A DNA stretch of 64,000 nucleotides, taken from the NCBI GenBank assembly GCA_934045905.1, contig OW203768.1:27929060-27993059 (forward strand), given 5' to 3'. This document shows positions 53,760 to 64,000 of this stretch, one piece after another (position 1 is the stretch's first letter; each line of letters starts with the position of its first letter). The notes under the pieces were generated by a model. The model searched no databases. It was not told the DNA's origin and saw nothing but the letters and a program-made list of their open reading frames with translations. Origin of the DNA: Leuctra nigra. Taxonomy: Eukaryota > Arthropoda > Insecta > Plecoptera > Leuctridae. The position numbers and the translations under genes are program-made.

Positions 53760-55868
53760 CTAGTTGAGCGGTCGCTCCACCCAGCCAAGTCGTACTGTAC
53801 GCTCACACTCACTCAACATACCGTAAATGCCTAATAAACTGAGGAGCAGACCAACCACTTTTACTGTAAGCAACAACATGGCATTTTCGGCCTACTGGAT
53901 TACAAAATTGAAAAATCTCACATTGTTGCGAAATATCTTAATTTCGAGCTATGGCCCACCCCACTCCATATACTAAATTTGGGAACAATAGGTTATGCCA
54001 TTTGCGTGCTAGAGGGCCGTGAAAACAGTGAAATTACACCCCTTTTAAAACCTATCTGATGATGATGATAATGATATCAGGAAACACCGCTATCACCGCC
54101 ACAGCCTAAACGGCTTAGCCGATCGATCTGAAATTTTTACCACATGTGCACTTTTGGCGTCTAAGGTGCCTTTTGCTATAACCGGTTTTATGCCGCCATT
54201 TTGAAACCGGAAGTGACGTCATATCTCGAAAACGGCTGAACCGAAACGAAATTTGCGCCAATCGATTCAGACGGTCATCTATATGAAACATCAATAGTCG
54301 AAATAGAAATGCACTATTACTAAAACCAGAAATGACGCCATAACAATGTTAAATCTGACTAAAACCATCTCTTATAACAATAAATACATATTTAGAAGGC
54401 TTATAATGTTACATAACATTTAGGATACAGATATTAGGTGGCAGTGATGTCAGCCGCCATTTTGAAAACTGGAAGTGATGCGATAACTCGAGAACAGTTG
54501 GACCGATTGGAACGATGCTTTCGCAATTCATCATGGAATATAATTTTAAGCTTACATTTAGCACCAAACACAATTCTTCTTAGCAACCAAACCACAAAGG
54601 CGTATTTTTTTTAAAGGAATTATAGTCATTGGTGAAACAATGTTACAAGTTATAAGAATAAACTGAAAAAAGGAGTGATATCCCCATAAAAAACACTCCG
54701 TGTAAAAATACCAGCCAAGTCTCTTTACTTAAAAAAAATTCAACACCGAAAAGGAGTGATATCAAAAAAGGAGCCAAGTCATTGAAATTTCCGAATATTT
54801 AATCGTACCTTGAAATAACAAATGAAAGCCACCAGAGAAATACTTTAAAAAATGACTTGGCGCATCGTTTTTTTAAAGATATTTTCCTATCCTAAAAGTA
54901 GAAACAACGAGAAGAATGCGAGAAGAATATTTTCATCTGTCTACTAGAGTCTATCGATGAATCATGCTACTTTATATGATACCTATACTCAATATTAACG
55001 CTATGCTCTTAATGACTGTTTTGTAATTTTGTCAATGCGATATAGAAGAAATATTTCTTGGTGTAGGTAGTAGATAAGTAATTTCAATTGCGGATTGATT
55101 CAATTACATGGAAGAGGGCTCGTATATTCACATGTTAATGTTCCCATATGGTCATATTAGTCAAGTATATTCTCAGAAGTTGCATCTTGACTGAGTGAAA
55201 TCACGAACCATACACATAGAATATTCTGTGCCCATACAAGAAGGTCGTCAATGGCATCTAACATGGGCATCCAGAGTGCACGTTAAGAGGGTTGTAGACT
55301 GAGCCAACTTGCTCAAATAGTACTTACTATCTATTGGAACCCGTTAATTCACTTTTGAAGTTTCAAGTTTATTTCCAATTACATAACAAATCAACTCATA
55401 AGTAAATACATTTGTTTTGCAGTGACCCTTAAGTACCAAGATATTCTTTCATTGTAGGGTAAAAAATTGATGCATGAAATTTTAAACTTGAGAAGAAACT
55501 CAATATGACTTCACTGTGTAAAAATGAGTATTCTGTATTTATTGCAAACAAAGTTAACAAGTTTCAAGAACATGAAATAGAAAATAGTTTAATAATTGTA
55601 TTGTTGTGTCCTCAAGGCATTTCTATTGAGGTAACTATTGAGTGACATAAGCTTTGGAATAGGAAAATATCTTTAAAAAAACGATGCGCCAAGTCATTTT
55701 TTTAAGTATTTCTCTGGTGGCTTTCATTTGTTATTTCAAGGTACGATTAAATATTTGGAAATTTCAATGACTTGGCTCCTTTTTTGATATCACTCCTTTT
55801 CGGTGTTGAATTTTTTTAAAGTAAAGAGACTTGGCTGGTATTTTTACACGGAGTGTTTTTTATGGGGA
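53760..55868 (-). mobile_element. Composite Helentron/DINE-1-like element, longest copy
   Basis: Inverse orientation: CTAG and GAGCGGTCGCTC hairpin at 53,760, module C to 54,040, GATGATGATGATAATGAT run, module D with GCCGCCATTTTG and CCGGAAGTGACGTCA near 54,191-54,220, and module B arms at 54,682-54,880 and 55,670-55,868. About 790 bp of unrelated AT-rich DNA lies between the arms, longer than in other copies. Confidence 0.62.
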
Positions 55869-56580
55869 TTGACCTTACAATCAGTACCAGTAGGCCTGTT
55901 AGTCCAGTCTTAATTAGGAGTTTGATGATAAAGCTGTAAAAATTTAACCACATACTCAGAAAAACTAGCTTATCAAAATTGGCTACTGTGCATATCAAAT
56001 TTTCACATATTTGGGGGGGTGGGAGCAGGGGAAGTCAAATTTTAATTTCAATATTAGAATAAAAATGGAGGTGTTAATGATGGAAACTTCACAATTTTAC
56101 AAAATACTAGTTTAACTCATAATATAATAATCGGCCCTTGGGCATGAACATTCGTTGAGTGTCAGTTCTTGCAAATATCTCAATTGTACCCTCCACAACA
56201 TTTTTGGAAGATGAGACATTTGATTTAACCCTGAATTTTCGAGATAACGGCCAATGATCAATGCGGCCACTGCAGTTAAAAAATCTCAGTTCCCGTTGAT
56301 CAAATTTTTATTATTTATTTAAAATTAAAGCTAAATAATGTCTTCATCTTTTTTGCAATACATATTGTAATCATATCTCAAACAGTTAAAAAGTTACATT
56401 AAAAATTACTAAGACTTTGGGATTTTCGTTCAAAATGGTTTAAGCCTATTTATATTGTTGTGTGCATGTCTTATATAACCTTGATGTTTTACTGTCATAA
56501 CTTTGGTGGGAACAGCTCATAGAGCAAGATGTACATTTGTGGAAAATTTAAGCACGATAGCAGAAAATATGTGACCTGAA
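55869..56580. other. FAR intron DNA
   Basis: No gene or repeat that I recognise. Confidence 0.3.
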
Positions 56581-56924
56581 AGCCGCGTTAACAACAAAAT
56601 TAACGTTCGAAAATTAAGGAAATTAACGCAATTTAAATTTTTAAGCCCATGTTAACACATGGATTAGTTCACAACGAAATTTTGTAAATTAACGTACGCC
56701 AATTTCACCTCAAAGTAGACCTACTTTATGAACTTTCAAGTCGAACGTTAAGTGGCGCATGCGCACGTACACTTCTCTCACATCTAGCTCACAGCTGATC
56801 GCGCTGGCCGGCGCCATCTTGTTTTACGTGTGTGTTATGTTTTCTTAGTGGTTGTGAACGAAAGTGGAATTGCGTTAATTTTGCATCGTTAATTTTCGAA
56901 CGTTAATTTGTTGTAAACGCGGCT
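56581..56924. mobile_element. 344-bp MITE next to the first visible FAR exon
   Basis: The ends AGCCGCGTTAACAACAAAAT and the inverse of TTTGTTGTAAACGCGGCT match closely, and AACGTTCGAAAATTAA continues the match. It ends 96 bp downstream of the exon's donor site. No clear target duplication. Confidence 0.78.
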
Positions 56925-57020
56925 ATATGGACCATGGTCAGTAACAGAATTACAAAAAATAAAATACTAGCAGAAATGCGTGCAAAAAAAACATCGCTCA
57001 CTTAATTACTGAGATCTTAC

Positions 57021-57172
57021 TTGGCTGTGATCTGCTGAAGTGACTCGTCGTCCATCCACTCGACCAAGCGCATGACATCGTGAGGGTTGTGGTCAGTGGG
57101 GAAGTCGTAGGCCTTCTCCTGCAGCTCCTCTTGATCCACATGACAGAATGCAGTGGACACATGCACGAACAC
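57021..57172 (-). CDS. Fatty acyl-CoA reductase, exon 1 of 6 visible (STA motif)
   Basis: The acceptor ATCAACAG is followed by 152 bases and the donor GTAAGATC. The reading is VFVHVSTAFCHVDQEELQEK, then AYDFPTDHNPHDVMRLVEWM and DDESLQQITAK. VHVSTA-x-C is the FAR version of the SDR serine/threonine active-site tract, and LVEWMDD is the usual continuation. The first 84 bases are also the body of the 102-bp tandem repeat that extends to the right, so this is the innermost member of that array and the only one attached to the rest of the exon and a donor. Residues before this exon (about 130-150 in relatives, including the NADP-binding glycines) are outside the window. Confidence 0.93.
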
Positions 57173-60100
57173 CTGTTGATATTACACATCATGGTCAGTG
57201 GGGAAGTCGTAGCCCTTCTCCTGCAGCTCCTCTTGATCCACATGACAGAATGCAGTGGACACATGCACGAACACCTGTTGATATTACACATCATGGTCAG
57301 TGGGGAAGTCGTAGCCCTTCTCCTGCAGCTCCTCTTGATCCACATGACAGAATGCAGTGGACACATGCACGAACACCTGTTGATATTACACATCATGGTC
57401 AGTGGGGAAGTCGTAGCCCTTCTCCTGCAGCTCCTCTTGATCCACATGACAGAATGCAGTGGACACATGCACGAACACCTGTTGATATTACACATCATGG
57501 TCAGTGGGGAAGTCGTAGCCCTTCTCCTGCAGCTCCTCTTGATCCACATGACAGAATGCAGTGGACACATGCACGAACACCTGTTGATATTACACATCAT
57601 GGTCAGTGGGGAAGTCGTAGCCCTTCTCCTGCAGCTCCTCTTGATCCACATGACAGAATGCAGTGGACACATGCACGAACACCTGTTGATATTACACATC
57701 ATGGTCAGTGGGGAAGTCGTAGCCCTTCTCCTGCAGCTCCTCTTGATCCACATGACAGAATGCAGTGGACACATGCACGAACACCTGTTGATATTACACA
57801 TCATGGTCAGTGGGGAAGTCGTAGCCCTTCTCCTGCAGCTCCTCTTGATCCACATGACAGAATGCAGTGGACACATGCACGAACACCTGTTGATATTACA
57901 CATCATGGTCAGTGGGGAAGTCGTAGCCCTTCTCCTGCAGCTCCTCTTGATCCACATGACAGAATGCAGTGGACACATGCACGAACACCTGTTGATATTA
58001 CACATCATGGTCAGTGGGGAAGTCGTAGGCCTTCTCCTGCAGCTCCTCTTGATCCACATGACAGAATGCAGTGGACACATGCACGAACACCTGTTGATAT
58101 TACACATCATGGTCAGTGGGGAAGTCGTAGCCCTTCTCCTGCAGCTCCTCTTGATCCACATGACAGAATGCAGTGGACACATGCACGAACACCTGTTGAT
58201 ATTACACATCATGGTCAGTGGGGAAGTCGTAGCCCTTCTCCTGCAGCTCCTCTTGATCCACATGACAGAATGCAGTGGACACATGCACGAACACCTGTTG
58301 ATATTACACATCATGGTCAGTGGGGAAGTCGTAGCCCTTCTCCTGCAGCTTCTCTTGATCCACATGACAGAATGCAGTGGACACATGCACGAACACCTGT
58401 TGATATTACACATCATGGTCAGTGGGGAAGTCGTAGCCCTTCTCCTGCAGCTCCTCTTGATCCACATGACAGAATGCAGTGGACACATGCACGAACACCT
58501 GTTGATATTACACATCATGGTCAGTGGGGAAGTCGTAGCCCTTCTCCTGCAGCTTCTCTTGATCCACATGACAGAATGCAGTGGACACATGCACGAACAC
58601 CTGTTGATATTACACATCATGGTCAGTGGGGAAGTCGTAGCCCTTCTCCTGCAGCTCCTCTTGATCCACATGACAGAATGCAGTGGACACATGCACGAAC
58701 ACCTGTTGATATTACACATCATGGTCAGTGGGGAAGTCGTAGCCCTTCTCCTGCAGCTTCTCTTGATCCACATGACAGAATGCAGTGGACACATGCACGA
58801 ACACCTGTTGATATTACACATCATGGTCAGTGGGGAAGTCGTAGCCCTTCTCCTGCAGCTCCTCTTGATCCACATGACAGAATGCAGTGGACACATGCAC
58901 GAACACCTGTTGATATTACACATCATGGTCAGTGGGGAAGTCGTAGCCCTTCTCCTGCAGCTCCTCTTGATCCACATGACAGAATGCAGTGGACACATGC
59001 ACGAACACCTGTTGATATTACACATCATGGTCAGTGGGGAAGTCGTAGCCCTTCTCCTGCAGCTCCTCTTGATCCACATGACAGAATGCAGTGGACACAT
59101 GCACGAACACCTGTTGATATTACACATCATGGTCAGTGGGGTAGTCGTAGCCCTTCTCCTGCAGCTCCTCTTGATCCACATGACAGAATGCAGTGGACAC
59201 ATGCACGAACACCTGTTGATATTACACATCATGGTCAGTGGGGAAGTCGTAGCCCTTCTCCTGCAGCTCCTCTTGATCCACATGACAGAATGCAGTGGAC
59301 ACATGCACGAACACCTGTTGATATTACACATCATGGTCAGTGGGGAAGTCGTAGCCCTTCTCCTGCAGCTCCTCTTGATCCACATGACAGAATGCAGTGG
59401 ACACATGCACGAACACCTGTTGATATTACACATCATGGTCAGTGGGGAAGTCGTAGCCCTTCTCCTGCAGCTCCTCTTGATCCACATGACAGAATGCAGT
59501 GGACACATGCACGAACACCTGTTGATATTACACATCATGGTCAGTGGGGAAGTCGTAGCCCTTCTCCTGCAGCTCCTCTTGATCCACATGACAGAATGCA
59601 GTGGACACATGCACGAACACCTGTTGATATTACACATCATGGTCAGTGGGGAAGTCGTAGCCCTTCTCCTGCAGCTCCTCTTGATCCACATGACAGAATG
59701 CAGTGGACACATGCACGAACACCTGTTGATATTACACATCATGGTCAGTGGGGAAGTCGTAGCCCTTCTCCTGCAGCTCCTCTTGATCCACATGACAGAA
59801 TGCAGTGGACACATGCACGAACACCTGTTGATATTACACATCATGGTCAGTGGGGAAGTCGTAGCCCTTCTCCTGCAGCTCCTCTTGATCCACATGACAG
59901 AATGCAGTGGACACATGCACGAACACCTGTTGATATTACACATCATGGTCAGTGGGGAAGTCGTAGCCCTTCTCCTGCAGCTCCTCTTGATCCACATGAC
60001 AGAATGCAGTGGACACATGCACGAACACCTGTTGATATTACACATCATGGTCAGTGGGGAAGTCGTAGCCCTTCTCCTGCAGCTCCTCTTGATCCACATG

Positions 60101-63100
60101 ACAGAATGCAGTGGACACAAGCACGAACACCTGTTGATATTACACATCATGGTCAGTGGGGAAGTCGTAGCCCTTCTCCTGCAGCTCCTCTTGATCCACA
60201 TGACAGAATGCAGTGGACACATGCACGAACACCTGTTGATATTACACATCATGGTCAGTGGGGAAGTCGTAGCCCTTCTCCTGCAGCTCCTCTTGATCCA
60301 CATGACAGAATGCAGTGGACACATGCACGAACACCTGTTGATATTACACATCATGGTCAGTGGGGAAGTCGTAGCCCTTCTCCTGCAGCTCCTCTTGATC
60401 CACATGACAGAATGCAGTGGACACATGCACGAACACCTGTTGATATTACACATCATGGTCAGTGGGGAAGTCGTAGCCCTTCTCCTGCAGCTCCTCTTGA
60501 TCCACATGACAGAATGCAGTGGACACATGCACGAACACCTGTTGATATTACACATCATGGTCAGTGGGGAAGTCGTAGCCCTTCTCCTGCAGCTCCTCTT
60601 GATCCACATGACAGAATGCAGTGGACACATGCACGAACACCTGTTGATATTACACATCATGGTCAGTGGGGAAGTCGTAGCCCTTCTCCTGCAGCTCCTC
60701 TTGATCCACATGACAGAATGCAGTGGACACATGCACGAACACCTGTTGATATTACACATCATGGTCAGTGGGGAAGTCGTAGCCCTTCTCCTGCAGCTCC
60801 TCTTGATCCACATGACAGAATGCAGTGGACACATGCACGAACACCTGTTGATATTACACATCATGGTCAGTGGGGAAGTCGTAGCCCTTCTCCTGCAGCT
60901 CCTCTTGATCCACATGACAGAATGCAGTGGACACAAGCACGAACACCTGTTGATATTACACATCATGGTCAGTGGGGAAGTCGTAGCCCTTCTCCTGCAG
61001 CTCCTCTTGATCCACATGACAGAATGCAGTGGACACATGCACGAACACCTGTTGATATTACACATCATGGTCAGTGGGGAAGTCGTAGGCCTTCTCCTGC
61101 AGCTCCTCTTGATCCACATGACAGAATGCAGTGGACACATGCACGAACACCTGTTGATATTACACATCATGGTCAGTGGGGAAGTCGTAGCCCTTCTCCT
61201 GCAGCTCCTCTTGATCCACATGACAGAATGCAGTGGACACATGCACGAACACCTGTTGATATTACACATCATGGTCAGTGGGGAAGTCGTAGCCCTTCTC
61301 CTGCAGCTCCTCTTGATCCACATGACAGAATGCAGTGGACACATGCACGAACACCTGTTGATATTACACATCATGGTCAGTGGGGAAGTCGTAGCCCTTC
61401 TCCTGCAGCTCCTCTTGATCCACATGACAGAATGCAGTGGACACAAGCACGAACACCTGTTGATATTACACATCATGGTCAGTGGGGAAGTCGTAGCCCT
61501 TCTCCTGCAGCTCCTCTTGATCCACATGACAGAATGCAGTGGACACAAGCACGAACACCTGTTGATATTACACATCATGGTCAGTGGGGAAGTCGTAGCC
61601 CTTCTCCTGCAGCTCCTCTTGATCCACATGACAGAATGCAGTGGACACATGCACGAACACCTGTTGATATTACACATCATGGTCAGTGGGGAAGTCGTAG
61701 CCCTTCTCCTGCAGCTCCTCTTGATCCACATGACAGAATGCAGTGGACACATGCACGAACACCTGTTGATATTACACATCATGGTCAGTGGGGAAGTCGT
61801 AGCCCTTCTCCTGCAGCTCCTCTTGATCCACATGACAGAATGCAGTGGACACATGCACGAACACCTGTTGATATTACACATCATGGTCAGTGGGGAAGTC
61901 GTAGCCCTTCTCCTGCAGCTCCTCTTGATCCACATGACAGAATGCAGTGGACACATGCACGAACACCTGTTGATATTACACATCATGGTCAGTGGGGAAG
62001 TCGTATCCCTTCTCCTGCAGCTCCTCTTGATCCACATGACAGAATGCAGTGGACACATGCACGAACACCTGTTGATATTACACATCATGGTCAGTGGGGA
62101 AGTCGTAGCCCTTCTCCTGCAGCTCCTCTTGATCCACATGACAGAATGCAGTGGACACATGCACGAACACCTGTTGATATTACACATCATGGTCAGTGGG
62201 GAAGTCGTATCCCTTCTCCTGCAGCTCCTCTTGATCCACATGACAGAATGCAGTGGACACATGCACGAACACCTGTTGATATTACACATCATGGTCAGTG
62301 GGGAAGTCGTAGGCCTTCTCCTGCAGCTCCTCTTGATCCACATGACAGAATGCAGTGGACACAAGCACGAACACCTGTTGATATTACACATCATGGTCAG
62401 TGGGGAAGTCGTAGGCCTTCTCCTGCAGCTCCTCTTGATCCACATGACAGAATGCAGTGGACACAAGCACGAACACCTGTTGATATTACACATCGTGGTC
62501 AGTGGGGAAGTCGTAGCCCTTCTCCTGCAGCTCCTCTTGATCCACATGACAGAATGCAGTGGACACATGCACGAACACCTGTTGATATTACACATCGTGG
62601 TCAGTGGGGAAGTCGTAGCCCTTCTCCTGCAGCTCCTCTTGATCCACATGACAGAATGCAGTGGACACATGCACGAACACCTGTTGATATTACACATCAT
62701 GGTCAGTGGGGAAGTCGTAGCCCTTCTCCTGCAGCTCCTCTTGATCCACATGACAGAATGCAGTGGACACATGCACGAACACCTGTTGATATAACACATC
62801 ATGGTCAGTGGGGAAGTCGTAGCCCTTCTCCTGCAGCTCCTCTTGATCCACATGACAGAATGCAGTGGACACATGCACGAACACCTGTTGATATTACACA
62901 TCATGGTCAGTGGGGAAGTCGTATCCCTTCTCCTGCAGCTCCTCTTGATCCACATGACAGAATGCAGTGGACACATGCACGAACACCTGTTGATATTACA
63001 CATCATGGTCAGTGGGGAAGTCGTAGGCCTTCTCCTGCAGCTCCTCTTGATCCACATGACAGAATGCAGTGGACACAAGCACGAACACCTGTTGATATTA

Positions 63101-64000
63101 CACATCATGGTCAGTGGGGAAGTCGTAGCCCTTCTCCTGCAGCTCCTCTTGATCCACATGACAGAATGCAGTGGACACATGCACGAACACCTGTTGATAT
63201 TACACATCATGGTCAGTGGGGAAGTCGTAGCCCTTCTCCTGCAGCTCCTCTTGATCCACATGACAGAATGCAGTGGACACAAGCACGAACACCTGTTGAT
63301 ATTACACATCATGGTCAGTGGGGAAGTCGTAGCCCTTCTCCTGCAGCTCCTCTTGATCCACATGACAGAATGCAGTGGACACATGCACGAACACCTGTTG
63401 ATATTACACATCGTGGTCAGTGGGGAAGTCGTAGCCCTTCTCCTGCAGCTCCTCTTGATCCACATGACAGAATGCAGTGGACACATGCACGAACACCTGT
63501 TGATATTACACATCATGGTCAGTGGGGAAGTCGTAGGCCTTCTCCTGCAGCTCCTCTTGATCCACATGACAGAATGCAGTGGACACAAGCACGAACACCT
63601 GTTGATATTACACATCATGGTCAGTGGGGAAGTCGTAGCCCTTCTCCTGCAGCTCCTCTTGATCCACATGACAGAATGCAGTGGACACAAGCACGAACAC
63701 CTGTTGATATTACACATCATGGTCAGTGGGGAAGTCGTAGGCCTTCTCCTGCAGCTCCTCTTGATCCACATGACAGAATGCAGTGGACACATGCACGAAC
63801 ACCTGTTGATATTACACATCATGGTCAGTGGGGAAGTCGTAGCCCTTCTCCTGCAGCTCCTCTTGATCCACATGACAGAATGCAGTGGACACATGCACGA
63901 ACACCTGTTGATATTACACATCATGGTCAGTGGGGAAGTCGTAGCCCTTCTCCTGCAGCTCCTCTTGATCCACATGACAGAATGCAGTGGACACATGCAC
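57089..64000 (-). repeat. 102-bp tandem array of FAR exon start plus splice acceptor
   Basis: About 67 complete units, running past the window edge. Each minus-strand unit is an 18-bp intron tail, GATGTGTAATATCAACAG, followed by 84 bp coding for VFVHVSTAFCHVDQEELQEK and onward to PTDH. Units differ at few sites: GGC/GCC/GGA (Gly or Ala) after GAGAAG, CAT/CTT (His or Leu) in VHVS, CAT/CAC in the last His, and rare CTTC for CTCC. The period is a multiple of three, so two other frames stay open and mimic giant proteins of 2,332 and 1,904 residues; neither is real. In the true FAR frame each unit runs into TAA two codons after PTDH. Copy number could be misjudged by the assembly. Confidence 0.95.

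Noticed and set aside
57080..62794. A 1,904-residue plus-strand repeat protein
   Set aside because: Antisense shadow of the same array, open only because 102 is divisible by three.
56998..63996. A 2,332-residue repetitive Cys-rich minus-strand protein
   Set aside because: It is the wrong frame of the 102-bp array. The FAR exon at its end fixes the true frame, which has a stop in almost every unit.
57089..64000. CRISPR-like array
   Set aside because: Units are contiguous and nearly identical with no variable spacers, the unit contains an exon, and the context is an animal gene.

Overview
This window is repeat-rich insect DNA. The evidence is one multi-exon animal gene with GT-AG introns, insect-type transposons of many classes, and AT-rich spacers. 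A hemipteran (planthopper-like) source is my inference from the general look of the repeats and is not proven. There is no sign of bacterial organisation.

The only host gene I can assemble is a fatty acyl-CoA reductase (FAR) on the minus strand. Six exons run from 57,172 down to 29,177. All five splice junctions agree in phase and together give 374 residues plus a stop: the back half of the catalytic Rossmann domain (STA and YxxxK motifs) and the whole FAR C-terminal domain. The N-terminal exons lie beyond position 64,000. The introns total about 27 kb and are packed with mobile elements.

The most unusual object is at the right edge. From 57,089 to the end of the window a 102-bp unit is repeated about 67 times. 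Each unit is 84 bp of the first visible FAR exon plus the 18 bp of intron before it, including the 3' splice site. The gene therefore carries 67 or more tandem copies of a splice acceptor and part of its catalytic core. Every acceptor except the last leads into an in-frame TAA.

Region by region: 1-2,937, part of a Helitron Rep/helicase gene. 6,755-7,663, a 5'-truncated CR1-like fragment. 7,972-13,100, a nearly complete CR1-like retrotransposon whose ORF1 has SAP, PHD, glutamine-rich repeat and esterase parts. 13,800-28,640, a family of composite Helentron/DINE-1-like elements, a tRNA-derived SINE, a foldback element, a hAT MITE and a 39-bp minisatellite. 29,177-57,172, FAR exons with nested elements between them. 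The large intron between 41,345 and 53,404 holds a DDE transposase relic split by a full-length RTE retrotransposon, a decayed YqaJ-family gene, a second hAT MITE and a small RTE-like element.

A second point of interest is that the RTE element and the small RTE-like element at 51,331 both begin with what folds as an HDV-like self-cleaving ribozyme, with compensating base changes between them. The RTE reading frame has no ATG before its endonuclease domain, which fits ribozyme-linked, non-AUG initiation.
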